Positions 17,674 to 26,796 of a DNA stretch of 64,000 nt are shown in pieces (position 1 is the first letter of the stretch; every line of letters starts with the position of its first letter). The notes under the pieces were generated by a model. That model had not been told where the DNA came from, made no database searches, and saw nothing but the letters and a program-made list of their open reading frames with translations. The stretch comes from Deltaproteobacteria bacterium (GTDB lineage Bacteria > Myxococcota_A > Polyangia > Haliangiales > Haliangiaceae), in contig JAHDIH010000008.1 of NCBI GenBank assembly GCA_020630875.1, positions 214 to 64,213 of the forward strand. The letters run 5' to 3'. A program made the position numbers and the translations under genes.

Positions 17674-19810
17674 TGCCTTCGGTTTCGTAGATGACCTTTA
17701 GTTTTTCACGAATCGCATTAGTTTGCTTTTGGTAGGCCTCTTCTTCTAACTTGTCAGCTTGTCTTTTCTTTTCTAGCGCCACAAGTGATTCGAAGAGCGT
17801 TCCTTTGTCATCTTGTATTGGGTTTCTACTTGCTTTCCATAGGACTGAGGCAATCCAGATCAAAAATAAAATTACAAGTCCCCCCACAAGCCACCTGGCA
17901 TATTTTTGATATGCAGGACGTGCTGGTAGCCCAGAAAAATCAAGGTCGATCGTAGCTGGAGCGCCGACGCGCGTCATTTTGAATGCGACATATTTCGAGT
18001 CGACCTGCGGAAGGGACTTAAAATGTTTGTCTTCAAACGTTGCCTTTGCCCCGATTGCAGATTGGAGCTCGGGTGGGAGAAGCTTAACCGTTTCCGCTCC
18101 TACCTTTATTTTCATGCCGGGCCTAGCTACTACGATTACTCCGTATTCCATCGCCCCCCACGGAAGAGGTTGTGAAAAGTCGAAACCACCATCCACGATT
18201 TTGTGCGAAAACACCAAACGAATTCTATGTTGTCCCGGGGGAACCGCATCCCTCCATAGAAGTCCTTTTGTTGGGATGACTGACGCTTGCTTTGACAGCT
18301 CTTCTGGAATCTGGCCGCCGATAAAACCATTACTGAAAGGAATCAACACACCGTCTTCATTTTCTTGGTAGGGAAACGCGCCGGGATTACTCATGGTTAA
18401 ATTTCCTTGAAAACCCATGTATTCGTCATCCATTGATACTTCGTATTGCCATCCAAACATCAACTGTTTGCCCACTACCACCCCCACAGGGGAACCGTGG
18501 TTAGGGACGTGAAAAAATGGCGTCGAGTAAAACGTGCCATTGGTTGACGTATAGCGTGCTAGGTATATTTGCGGAGCGCGAGCATCTGCGCTCAGGGGGA
18601 AGCGGGCGCCACTGATGTTGGTCCACTGAGCCACTACGGTAACCGTTACGCTATTGTCACCGGTCAAGGTGACCGACTCCTCGATGATTTTTCCTTTTAC
18701 ATTGATCTCCAACTGGTAGGTTCCGGGAGACAATGAATCATAGCTAATCGTGCCTTGAGGCCCTGTTGATTTAATTCCTTTACCTGCTCCTGAAATGCTT
18801 ACCAACGTTCCGCCTATTGGTGCAGATTGTTGCGGCCCGAGCGCACGTATTGCTGATACAGATATTTTTCCAGCTGGGACGCCGTCAGATGCCTTAGTCG
18901 CTTGTTGTGTCGTGGTCGCAATAATTTCATCTGCCGATGCGGCTACTGAAGCTTGGGTTTCTATTTTCTGTACGACCTTTTTGGTTCTTAGGTCGACAAG
19001 TTCTGTAGTGCCTGGTTGTCCCGTACCGCTGGGATCGTAGAGGCCGAGTAGCACCGTGCCTGGTTTGGGCTTGGCGTGAAAGGAGGTCAGCATATCGCGC
19101 TCGCCAAATGCAGAACCTTCAAACGTCAGGGCGACTCCGGTTTGAAGTGGCATGCTAAATGGCTGACTCTGCAGTCGGTCGTAGCGAGTTTCTCCATCAC
19201 CTAAACCGAGTAAGTTACAATAAGCGATGTAGGAAAAACGCGGGGATAAAGAAAGTCCACCGAACTTCGCAATACCTTGACGGTCCGTCTTTGATGTCAC
19301 TAGGGTGGTATCGCCAGTATGGCTCATTTGAAGAAGGTGAACGTCCTGATCTGCAACGGGGCCAGTAGACTGCCTTGTGATGGTGACGTGCACTTCCCTA
19401 CGTGGGGGAGGGGCTGCCTGCGTCTGCGTGCGTTGCCCGGCAAATGGCGTGGGAGATAAAAAGAGCGCAATCCCTCCGCTGGTTGGAATTTCGAATACTT
19501 CTGATTGGGCTTTTTGGCCATCTTTTTCCACTAGCGCGAACCACTTCGTTCCAGGATCGACACCTCGGAAGAAGGCACGGGCTTCTTTATTCGTTTTGAC
19601 AACGAGTGGCTGTCTGTCTTTGGCTGCCGCGACAAGTTTCACTTCGTGGTCGGTTAAGATTTTGTCCATCGCGCCATTAAAAACTCTAACCCGCACGGTT
19701 CCGACTTCAAGTTCCGCCCTGGGCAGGGCCCTACCTGCAGCCGCCGCCATCGGTTGGGCTGAAGCTTCTGTAGCGAACACTGCAAGAAGCAGTAGGATTA
19801 TTGGTTTCAT
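17663..19810 (-). CDS. Large exported membrane-anchored protein with Ig/carboxypeptidase-regulatory-like domains, in the ccm operon
   Basis: 715 residues. Signal peptide (1-18, ending ASAQ), then three or more beta-sandwich-like units of the form TVRVRVFNGAMD..., VHVTITRQSTGPVADQDV and GKISVSAIRALGP...LVSISGAGKGI that resemble carboxypeptidase regulatory/CNA-B domains, a long unassigned periplasmic region, one transmembrane helix near 643-663 and a cytoplasmic coiled-coil tail (ALEKKRQADKLEEEAYQKQ). It overlaps both the upstream CcmI-like gene (4 bases) and ccmA (11 bases), so it is embedded in the cytochrome maturation operon. Not a classical Ccm component; possibly a scaffold or apocytochrome-binding protein. 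Function unknown. Confidence 0.7.
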   Translation of the reverse strand: MKPIILLLLAVFATEASAQPMAAAAGRALPRAELEVGTVRVRVFNGAMDKILTDHEVKLVAAAKDRQPLVVKTNKEARAFFRGVDPGTKWFALVEKDGQKAQSEVFEIPTSGGIALFLSPTPFAGQRTQTQAAPPPRREVHVTITRQSTGPVADQDVHLLQMSHTGDTTLVTSKTDRQGIAKFGGLSLSPRFSYIAYCNLLGLGDGETRYDRLQSQPFSMPLQTGVALTFEGSAFGERDMLTSFHAKPKPGTVLLGLYDPSGTGQPGTTELVDLRTKKVVQKIETQASVAASADEIIATTTQQATKASDGVPAGKISVSAIRALGPQQSAPIGGTLVSISGAGKGIKSTGPQGTISYDSLSPGTYQLEINVKGKIIEESVTLTGDNSVTVTVVAQWTNISGARFPLSADARAPQIYLARYTSTNGTFYSTPFFHVPNHGSPVGVVVGKQLMFGWQYEVSMDDEYMGFQGNLTMSNPGAFPYQENEDGVLIPFSNGFIGGQIPEELSKQASVIPTKGLLWRDAVPPGQHRIRLVFSHKIVDGGFDFSQPLPWGAMEYGVIVVARPGMKIKVGAETVKLLPPELQSAIGAKATFEDKHFKSLPQVDSKYVAFKMTRVGAPATIDLDFSGLPARPAYQKYARWLVGGLVILFLIWIASVLWKASRNPIQDDKGTLFESLVALEKKRQADKLEEEAYQKQTNAIREKLKVIYETEGNGA

Positions 19811-20601
19811 GACGACTGCGCTTCCTTCTGTTTTTTAGCTTTCCGAACCGCTCCCGATACCAAACCGGCAATGGCCATTCTTGCCTTTAGCTCTTTGTCT
19901 ATCATTGAGTCGACCCAATCCTCATTGCGTTTTTCTCCGTCGTTTTGGTGGTCGAGAGCTTTGAGTACGAGGACGGCACGACTTTTGTAGTCGCTGGTCA
20001 TTTTTTCTGCTTCTTCGTCAGACAACTTTCCAAGGGCTCTGTCAAATTCGACTTCCTTTATTGCTTTTAAAAGAATTCGTTTTTCGATTTGCAGATCTGC
20101 TCGCTCAGGCATTGGGGCTACGGCAATTTCACGAGAACGCAGACGCCAGGCGGAAAGGTATAAAAATCCCGAGGCAACCACCACTCCGATGGTTAAGGCA
20201 ATCCACCCTGATTGATGAATGTCATAGGGGAGGTCGTGATGGGAGTAGGCAAGAATCAGAAGGCCTATCAAAAGGCTTGTGCCTCCAATAAAAGCCACCT
20301 GAGGCAACACGTCACCCCGAAACGCAGTCCACAGTAGGACCAACGTGACGACGATAGAAATCCATCCGATGACCTGAAAAATTCCTGCATCAATACGGCC
20401 CGCGCCAGCCCATCCAAGAAATGCAAATGCCCCGAGAAGCGACAGCACAAAAATGATGCCAGCCAAAATCTTTGCTGACCGTTTATCAAGCTGGTTTCTC
20501 GAAAATGAGTTAACGAACGCAAGCAGCCCTAAAGTTAAGACTACAGCGATGCCGAAGAGCGCAAGTATTGTTGCGAAACTACGCATCCAATAGTTCCTCA
20601 T
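19807..20601 (-). CDS. CcmI-like membrane protein
   Basis: 264 residues (an alternative ATG at 20586 would shorten it by five). Five predicted helices fill residues 1-155; a cytoplasmic helical tail carries KRILLKAIKEVEFDRALGKLSDEEAEKMTSDYKSRA, similar to the segment after the first helices of CcmI/CycH (ELEFDRALGKLSEEDY-type). Classical CcmI has two helices and a TPR domain for apocytochrome presentation; no TPR is visible here. Lies between the ccmF-ccmH fusion (overlapping its end) and the Ig-like protein. CcmI-type assembly function is inferred from the motif and context. Confidence 0.6.
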   Translation of the reverse strand: MRNYWMRSFATILALFGIAVVLTLGLLAFVNSFSRNQLDKRSAKILAGIIFVLSLLGAFAFLGWAGAGRIDAGIFQVIGWISIVVTLVLLWTAFRGDVLPQVAFIGGTSLLIGLLILAYSHHDLPYDIHQSGWIALTIGVVVASGFLYLSAWRLRSREIAVAPMPERADLQIEKRILLKAIKEVEFDRALGKLSDEEAEKMTSDYKSRAVLVLKALDHQNDGEKRNEDWVDSMIDKELKARMAIAGLVSGAVRKAKKQKEAQSS

Positions 20602-23335
20602 CGACCCGATCTAGGTAGTCTAGGTCTTCTTCTGTTGGCGGACGTTCTTGTGTCACGACTTCGTCGTTCTTTTTTCGTTGCACCATGAAGAAGCCCGCAA
20701 GGATCAATACGATGGCTCCACCTCCCGCTAAAAGGAGTGGTCCCGCGGTAGTCGCGCTTCCCTTGGGTTCCGCCCGCGCGAGTTCTCCATCTCTTGCGAC
20801 AAAGAAAGAAATTACTGCTTCCATCGCTTCGTCGTCTGTCGCTCCTTTATCGAATTGTTGTTTGAATATTTTGAGAGCATCGCAACGCATTTGCATCGCG
20901 AATCCGCATTCGCAGTCTTTGGTGTCGCGCCTGGGGCATCCACACGTGCAAATGAGGTTCTTAAACGTTTTTCCGATAATCGATTTGTTCGCGTGCTCGG
21001 CACCTAGTACTTCAAACGCATCTTGGCTTCCCTGTTGGCAGCGGTGAAGAAACGCGCCGTCTGTGTTGTGTCCTGAGCTAATCTGCTCTGCAACTCCTCC
21101 CGCTTGATGTTCGGCAGGTCGTGTCGGAGGTGGTTTTCCTTCTTGCGCATTGGCAATGGAAACGCCACCTAACATCGGCAAGCCGATTAGTAGTACGATT
21201 GCGGCTACTTGTCCTGGCTTGCCTAGTTTTCCTTTCTGTCCGTCGGGAGTAAGCGTATTTAGTACCGAGGTAGGAAACAGTCCTATGAGAATCCCAATTG
21301 TAAAGAGTACGAATCCCAATGGGACAAAACTTATCAGTGGATTCACTTTGATGACAAAGTTTACTGCCTTCGCAGTGCCGTCGCCGCCACGCTGAGCGCC
21401 TGCGAGCACGGTATACACGTTTTCGTAGAGGCCATAGTCAATATCGACTTCGCTCGTTTTGGTGTCACCCTTGAAGTAAGTCCTTCGTGATGGGTGAAGT
21501 TTGGTTACTTCTTTGCCGTTTTGCGTAATTCGAACGGAGCCAATTACCTCTTGGTAAAGATCGTTGCGTCGCTCAGTAATACCTAGAAATTCGATCCCGT
21601 AACCACGTATTTCTCCGCGACTGCAAGGGGAGATTGGTTGGCCGTCGATGTCTACGCATGGTTGAGTGAAGAGGAAGTCTTTGGACGTATCAAAACCGCG
21701 TCCCGCGAAACCAATGGTCATTACGGCTACGCCTATGTGGACCAAGTGTCCGCCATAGGTTCGTTTACGCTGAATCCAAAGTCCCGTAAAGGCACTAAGC
21801 AAATCCATAGTTTTAGCGCGAGCGCGCGTTCCTAGCGCAATCTCTTGGATCAGGGCCGCAATCGTAAAACCAATTAACCCCGCACAAATTAAGGCCGTAG
21901 GCCATTGAAAGAACGTATACTCAGAAGAGACGACCACTGGAAAAAGATTGCGCGAGCGGGGAAATAATACCGCCATGGCAATGATGGACAGCACGCCGAC
22001 TACGGTGGGGGCCATCAGCATCTTCCAAAGTTTTTCTTTCGAGGTTTTGGTCCACGCAAGCATTGGAGCGGCCCCCATCAGAAAGATTAGTACCAACCAC
22101 GTCGGTACCATAATACGGTTGAATACGTGGGGCGGGTACGAGTCACGAGCAGCTCCAAAGTGTTCTTGTATCGTTGGAAGAAGCGTCAGTAGGGTGACTA
22201 CCAGAGAACCAAAAAGAAGAATCCAGTTGTTGGCGACGAATGCAAACTCCCGGGAGAGAAACGAGTCAAACTTGTTGGTGGTTCTAAGTCGACGCGCCCG
22301 CCAGATAAGAAGCCCAAAAGCTCCTAACATTGTAGTGGTCATGAAAATGATAAATAGCGCGGCGAGTTCTTTGTCTTCTCCGAAGGCGTGTACCGACTGA
22401 ACCACACCAGACCGGGTCATGAAGGTGCCAAGGATGGTGTAGAAGAAAGTGAGGATGATTAGTGTGAGGCTCCAAATCTTAAGCATTCCTCTGGCTTCTT
22501 GCACAATGATGGAGTGGAGAAACGCTGTGATGGTGAACCAAGGAAGAAGACCCGCATTTTCAACGGGGTCCCAGGCCCAGATACCACCCCAACCAAGTTC
22601 TTCGTAAGCCCACTGTCCGCCGAGCCACAAACCTACTGATAAAAAGAAAAAGCAAATGAGCGTCCAAGACCGCATGGACTTAATCCAAAGGTCGTCAAGT
22701 CTGCCAGAAGCTAGGGCGCCAATGGCGAACGCAAACGGGATTGTCGCAGATACGAAGCCTAGGTAAAGGCTAGGGGGATGGATGACCATCCAGTAGTTTT
22801 GCAGCAGGGGATTTAGTCCATCTCCATCTGCTGGTGGGGTCGTAAGACTCGTATCAAACGGGTTTTTGCTGTAGATGAGAATGAACAAGAAGAACAGCTG
22901 CACCACCATGATGGTAGCGTTCACAAAGCCCATCATATCGCCGTGTCGTTTGCGACTGGTGAATACCGCAAGAGACGAAAAGATGGCGAGAAGGGAGACC
23001 CAAAACATCAAGCTTCCTTCTAGTGCTCCCCAATACGAGGTTAGCTTGTACCACGGGCTCATCGAAGAGTCGCTGTTGTGCGCGACGTAGCTAATCGTGA
23101 AGTCGTGCGCCATGAAAGCGTAGATAAGCAGGCAGGATGCTGAGACCGTCAGCATGGTAAAGGCGTGCAGGGCAAGCGTGGAGCTACGGATGAGTCCAGG
23201 TTGCCGGCGAACGTTACCTACGATACCGGTGGCAGCACTAAATGCGGCAATGACAAAGGCTACCAGCAGTACGACAGTACCCATAGTAGCGGTTGATGAA
23301 TATGGAATGGATGAATTCAAGAGCTCCTCCAGCAA
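20579..23335 (-). CDS. ccmF: CcmF-CcmH fusion: cytochrome c haem lyase with C-terminal thiol reductase domain
   Basis: 918 residues. Residues about 1-690 are CcmF: many transmembrane helices, the tryptophan-rich haem motif WGGIWAWDPVENAGLLPW, and periplasmic loops. A hydrophobic/low-complexity join is followed by a CcmH/CycL-like domain (about 770-850): conserved Cys residues in LICTCGCPRRDTKDCECG (starting at 794), the three-helix pattern MRCDALKIFKQQFDKGATDDE...VISFFVAR, a further transmembrane helix (about 865-885) and an acidic tail. CcmF ligates haem to apocytochrome; CcmH reduces the CXXCH thiols. The two are normally separate genes. The Cys motif differs from canonical LRCxxC by extra cysteines. 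The next gene downstream overlaps its end. Confidence 0.88.
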   Translation of the reverse strand: MLEELLNSSIPYSSTATMGTVVLLVAFVIAAFSAATGIVGNVRRQPGLIRSSTLALHAFTMLTVSASCLLIYAFMAHDFTISYVAHNSDSSMSPWYKLTSYWGALEGSLMFWVSLLAIFSSLAVFTSRKRHGDMMGFVNATIMVVQLFFLFILIYSKNPFDTSLTTPPADGDGLNPLLQNYWMVIHPPSLYLGFVSATIPFAFAIGALASGRLDDLWIKSMRSWTLICFFFLSVGLWLGGQWAYEELGWGGIWAWDPVENAGLLPWFTITAFLHSIIVQEARGMLKIWSLTLIILTFFYTILGTFMTRSGVVQSVHAFGEDKELAALFIIFMTTTMLGAFGLLIWRARRLRTTNKFDSFLSREFAFVANNWILLFGSLVVTLLTLLPTIQEHFGAARDSYPPHVFNRIMVPTWLVLIFLMGAAPMLAWTKTSKEKLWKMLMAPTVVGVLSIIAMAVLFPRSRNLFPVVVSSEYTFFQWPTALICAGLIGFTIAALIQEIALGTRARAKTMDLLSAFTGLWIQRKRTYGGHLVHIGVAVMTIGFAGRGFDTSKDFLFTQPCVDIDGQPISPCSRGEIRGYGIEFLGITERRNDLYQEVIGSVRITQNGKEVTKLHPSRRTYFKGDTKTSEVDIDYGLYENVYTVLAGAQRGGDGTAKAVNFVIKVNPLISFVPLGFVLFTIGILIGLFPTSVLNTLTPDGQKGKLGKPGQVAAIVLLIGLPMLGGVSIANAQEGKPPPTRPAEHQAGGVAEQISSGHNTDGAFLHRCQQGSQDAFEVLGAEHANKSIIGKTFKNLICTCGCPRRDTKDCECGFAMQMRCDALKIFKQQFDKGATDDEAMEAVISFFVARDGELARAEPKGSATTAGPLLLAGGGAIVLILAGFFMVQRKKNDEVVTQERPPTEEDLDYLDRVDEELLDA

Positions 23336-23399
23336 GGAGCTTAACCGACCGTAATGCTACGCTCTAGTAGCTTAGCGGGTTTGTTTGCGGTGAATTGTC

Positions 23400-23813
23400 T
23401 CAGAAAACGTCTTTATTGTTACGTGCTCCTTCGTATTTGGAAGGACACTTGGCAGAAAGTTTGTCGGAATGAAGGGTGTAGACATCGCCTTGCCTCTCAA
23501 GTTTGCCTTCGGCAACGACTTCCGCATTGTCTTCAAAAGTATCTGGGACCGCTCCATAATGAACCACAGACAGTTCTTTGCCGCTCTTTTCGACGATGAA
23601 TGCGGTGGTAGCCGTATTTCCTTTGACGCTGTTGCGGATGGTCCCTGCTCGAACCCAACCGTGAACTTGCAGGTGTTTGCCTTCATGCTGGCTTGGATCG
23701 GCCATCAGCGCATCAACCATTTGGTACTTGGCCCCACCACCACTTGTAAGTAGTAGACCTACACCAACAGCTACCACAATGACGGTTAGTGCGATCTTGT
23801 GGTTTTTCTTCAT
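23400..23813 (-). CDS. ccmE: CcmE haem chaperone, cysteine (CxxxY) variant
   Basis: 137 residues. N-terminal membrane anchor (about 6-23), then the OB-fold beta barrel (LQVHGWVRAGTI; TTAFIVEKSGKELSVVHYG; VVAEGKL) and the C-terminal haem-binding motif. Classical CcmE binds haem covalently through His in HxxxY; here the motif is CPSKY, with Cys123 and Tyr127. Cysteine CcmE is known from archaea and some sulfate reducers such as Desulfovibrio. Lies 64 bases upstream of the ccmF fusion and 36 after moaA on the same strand. Confidence 0.9.
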   Translation of the reverse strand: MKKNHKIALTVIVVAVGVGLLLTSGGGAKYQMVDALMADPSQHEGKHLQVHGWVRAGTIRNSVKGNTATTAFIVEKSGKELSVVHYGAVPDTFEDNAEVVAEGKLERQGDVYTLHSDKLSAKCPSKYEGARNNKDVF

Positions 23814-23849
23814 GGTTTGATTGTAGCGATCCCGGAGGCTGGTGACAAC

Positions 23850-24824
23850 CTAACCTCCCATGGAGACCATCGCTTTTTTAGGTCTCTTGCGAATGGTAAG
23901 AAAATCGTGCCCTTCGGACTTTCCTTGTAACTCGCGTTTTATTGCCGTCATTAAGTCGTCGTCGGAAGCATCATTACGCAAGATCTCTCGCAGATCTAAA
24001 AATCGATCGTGACCGAGGCAAGAATGAAGCTGCCCCAGAGCATTGATCCGCATCCGGTTGCAAGTACCGCAAAAATGATTGCTCATCGGAGTGATTAGTC
24101 CGAAGGCGTTTCCATCTGCGGTTTGGTACGTTCTTGCCGGCCCCGCTTCATTCGCGCTTGGCACCGGTGAGGTCTCCCCGAATTGCGTCTCAATGTGAGT
24201 TTTGATCTGCGCTCCTGTTAATAGTTGTCCCCCCATCAAAGAGCCCGAAGAGAGCGGCATCTGCTCGATAAATCGAACGACCATATTTCGTTGCCAAGAA
24301 AAACGACACAGTGCCGCGGCCTCTTGTAAAGACATGCTTGCATCAATTACCGCATTGATTTTTACTTTTAGTCCAACCGCCAAAGCATTTTCTATTCCTC
24401 GGATTACATCCAGAACGTTTCCTCCGCGGGTGATTCTGGCAAACTGCGATTCGTCGAGGGTATCAAGCGATACATTAATGCCCTTTAGTCCCGCTTGGTG
24501 CAGTGGCCCGGCGAGCTGAGTGAGAGTGGAACCGTTTGTGGTCATAACTACCTGCTTGATTCCTGGAATCGCTACCAGACTTTCGACCAACGGCACCAAG
24601 CCCCTTCGAACCGTTGGCTCTCCCCCGGTCAATCGGACCTTCGACAGTCCATGGGCGGCCAGGACGCTTACCAGTCGCGTGAGTTCTTCGTGGGTCAGGA
24701 GATCGTTTCGGCTGCCAAACGTGGCATCCTCAGGCATGCAATAGTGGCAACGATAATTGCAGCGATCGGTCACGGAAAGACGCAGGTAACGGATGACCCG
24801 CTTCTGAGCATCAAAAAGACTCAC
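23850..24824 (-). CDS. moaA: GTP 3',8-cyclase MoaA (molybdenum cofactor biosynthesis)
   Basis: 324 residues, radical SAM enzyme. The N-terminal cluster motif is CNYRCHYC (CX3CX2C), with GGEP following; the C-terminal second Fe-S cluster cysteines lie in CGTCNRMRINALGQLHSC, and the chain ends in the Gly-Gly that is needed in MoaA. It converts GTP to 3',8-cyclo-dihydro-GTP, which MoaC turns into cPMP. It appears to lead the ccm operon. Other moa genes are not in the window, so they must lie elsewhere. Both systems serve respiratory enzymes, which could explain the linkage. Confidence 0.95.
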   Translation of the reverse strand: MSLFDAQKRVIRYLRLSVTDRCNYRCHYCMPEDATFGSRNDLLTHEELTRLVSVLAAHGLSKVRLTGGEPTVRRGLVPLVESLVAIPGIKQVVMTTNGSTLTQLAGPLHQAGLKGINVSLDTLDESQFARITRGGNVLDVIRGIENALAVGLKVKINAVIDASMSLQEAAALCRFSWQRNMVVRFIEQMPLSSGSLMGGQLLTGAQIKTHIETQFGETSPVPSANEAGPARTYQTADGNAFGLITPMSNHFCGTCNRMRINALGQLHSCLGHDRFLDLREILRNDASDDDLMTAIKRELQGKSEGHDFLTIRKRPKKAMVSMGG

Positions 24825-24893
24825 AGACGAGCTGTAGCATAGCTGTGGCCCTTTATCCTTGACAAAAAGGGGCTAAAACGGCATTACAGCGTC

Positions 24894-25232
24894 GTGCCCT
24901 TTGAAACGCAAATTAAAAGCTCAGACGATCTGGTAGGAATGTGGATGTTGCTCGTGGATCGGGAAGACGGTGCTGGTGAAAAAACAAAGTTACCAGTCCT
25001 TGTAGAATCGGGAACAAAACACAAATTTGTTTTGAGTTTCAAAAATGCAGCAGGAGCTAAAAAGTTTCTCAAAGAGTCCGATACAGAAGATGGCGTTCCG
25101 ATGATGGTGGTCAAAGGAAACGCAATGACCATGATCGAAACGGCTCGAACCCTTGGTGCGGACGGGATACTCATCGACTACGATGCGTCCACCCAACGCT
25201 ACGGCGGGGCGTCTCTTCTTCCGCAGGTCTGA
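24894..25232 (+). CDS. Small protein resembling an SseB N-terminal domain
   Basis: 112 residues from a GTG start, divergent from moaA (69 bases between). No signal peptide or membrane segment. The pattern TKLPVLVESGTKHKFVLSFKNAAGAKKFLKES followed by ETARTLGADGILIDYD resembles the SseB N-terminal fold (value-versus-field segment, then a helix and the GADGLLIDP-like strand). The similarity is weak. The dam gene follows 44 bases later on the same strand and may share a transcript. Function unknown. Confidence 0.55.
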   Translation: MPFETQIKSSDDLVGMWMLLVDREDGAGEKTKLPVLVESGTKHKFVLSFKNAAGAKKFLKESDTEDGVPMMVVKGNAMTMIETARTLGADGILIDYDASTQRYGGASLLPQV

Positions 25233-25276
25233 TCCAAAAACTTGCCCAGCGAGATCCTAACGCCGAAGATGGTGTA

Positions 25277-26155
25277 ATGGAGAAAGTTGCGCGAATTAAT
25301 CTAAAGCGAATCACGCTCGACAAAAGTGTCACAGCCAAGCTGAGGCCAACTCCAGTGGTGAAATGGGTTGGAGGTAAAACGAAACTTTTGCCCGAACTGA
25401 CCGCACGGCTGCCGAAGACGTACAACCGTTACTTTGAGCCATTTGCTGGTGGTGCGGCTCTGTATTTCTATCTGGCTCCACAAAAAGCTTACCTTTCTGA
25501 CTCTAACGGCGATTTGATAGGCATGTACCGAGAGCTGTCCATCAACACCGAGCGTGTGCTGGCTACGCTACGACGGTTTAAAGCAGCGCATTGCGAAACG
25601 CACTACTATCGCATTCGCAGTCGGTTTAACGGAGAGGGACGGGCGCTTGTGGGATCCGCGCGGGCTGCGGCATTTATCTACTTAAATAAGACTTGCTTCA
25701 ACGGCTTGTGGCGAGTGAACCGCAAGGGACATTACAATGTTCCGATTGGCCGCTACGCGAATCCTAAAATTTGCGATACCGCTAAGCTTAAGCGATCGGC
25801 GGAACTCCTTGTTAGCACTCATCTGTCCGTTGGTTCCTATTTGAAGGCCGCGGCAAGGGGTAAAAAAGGCGACTTATTCTACTTTGATCCGCCGTACCAC
25901 CCACTTTCAACGACGAGTAATTTTACTAGCTACACCAAGAATTCGTTTACAGAAGACGATCAAAGACTACTAGCCGAAACCGCACGTTCGCTTAAAGACC
26001 GAGGCTGCTACGTGATGTTATCCAACAGTGATACTCCGTTTATTCGGTCGCTCTACCACGACTTCAAGGTCGAACAAGTGAAGTGCAGTAGAGCAATCAA
26101 TAGTAACGCCGCTAAGCGCGGCAGCGTCAACGAAGTAATAATTACCGGCTATTGA
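25277..26155 (+). CDS. dam: DNA adenine methyltransferase (Dam/DpnIIA family)
   Basis: 292 residues. The N-terminal SAM-binding segment is VKWVGGKTKLLPEL (about 28-41), motif I FEPFAGGAA (about 52-60) and catalytic motif IV DPPY (about 204-207), with FTSYTKNSFTEDDQ after it, in the order expected for alpha-class adenine-N6 methylases of the Dam family, which usually recognise GATC. No restriction endonuclease gene is adjacent, so it looks like an orphan methylase for epigenetic or mismatch-repair functions. GATC specificity is inferred from family. Stop overlaps the convergent CPBP gene by 7 bases. Confidence 0.93.
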   Translation: MEKVARINLKRITLDKSVTAKLRPTPVVKWVGGKTKLLPELTARLPKTYNRYFEPFAGGAALYFYLAPQKAYLSDSNGDLIGMYRELSINTERVLATLRRFKAAHCETHYYRIRSRFNGEGRALVGSARAAAFIYLNKTCFNGLWRVNRKGHYNVPIGRYANPKICDTAKLKRSAELLVSTHLSVGSYLKAAARGKKGDLFYFDPPYHPLSTTSNFTSYTKNSFTEDDQRLLAETARSLKDRGCYVMLSNSDTPFIRSLYHDFKVEQVKCSRAINSNAAKRGSVNEVIITGY

Positions 26156-26796
26156 AAGTAAAAACTAGCACCTATTAGGTTGCCTAGTGCGTGAAGGAAA
26201 ATACACAGCGTAACCGTTTTGGAGATTGTGCGAGCACCGGCCATCAACATACCAAATACGATGTACGGAACCAACAGAACTGGTTTCTGCATTGGTTCAG
26301 AGACAGGAAAGTGCGCCCAAGCGAACGACAGAGATGTACTCAGACTCGCGATTGCTACGGCGAATTTCGTTTTCTTTCCTGCTACAATTTGATTCCATGC
26401 GAAACCTCTAAACCAAAATTCTTCACATATCGGAGCTAAGATCACGTAAACTAACAGTTCATGCAACGAGATAAACTGCAGGGTTGGAAGTGAGTTTCTC
26501 TCCCACGATTGAAACGAGATAAGGCAACCTTTGTAAAGAAGCAGAAGTCCGGAGAAGATGAGGAAATCTCTTTTTAACGCCGACTCATGCTTGCGCGCCT
26601 TATCTTTTGGGCTAAGGGGGACTAGCAATAGGACTATCGCTAAGAGCAAGTATAGCGTGAGTCCCACATAGTCGAATGAAGAACCACTCGACAGCTGGTA
26701 GTTAAAGGCGATGGCGGCTGCTAATGCACGCAATGCATGAAAGAGTACGATACTAAGAATCGTCAGGACCAGTCCTCGGACAACCAGCCGTATCAC
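26149..26796 (-). CDS. CPBP-family intramembrane protease
   Basis: 215 residues from a GTG overlapping the fusA stop (GTGA). About six to seven predicted helices. The family's motif 1 is present as EEFWFRGF (about 141-148), a later helix contains FAWAHF, and motif 3 is [10 protein letters not shown] near the C-terminus. These supply the Glu/His residues of CPBP (Rce1/abortive-infection-like) metalloproteases. Substrate unknown. The overlap with the elongation factor gene suggests co-transcription without a clear functional reason. Confidence 0.85.
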   Translation of the reverse strand: MIRLVVRGLVLTILSIVLFHALRALAAAIAFNYQLSSGSSFDYVGLTLYLLLAIVLLLVPLSPKDKARKHESALKRDFLIFSGLLLLYKGCLISFQSWERNSLPTLQFISLHELLVYVILAPICEEFWFRGFAWNQIVAGKKTKFAVAIASLSTSLSFAWAHFPVSEPMQKPVLLVPYIVFGMLMAGARTISKTVTLCIFLHALGNLIGASFYFQ

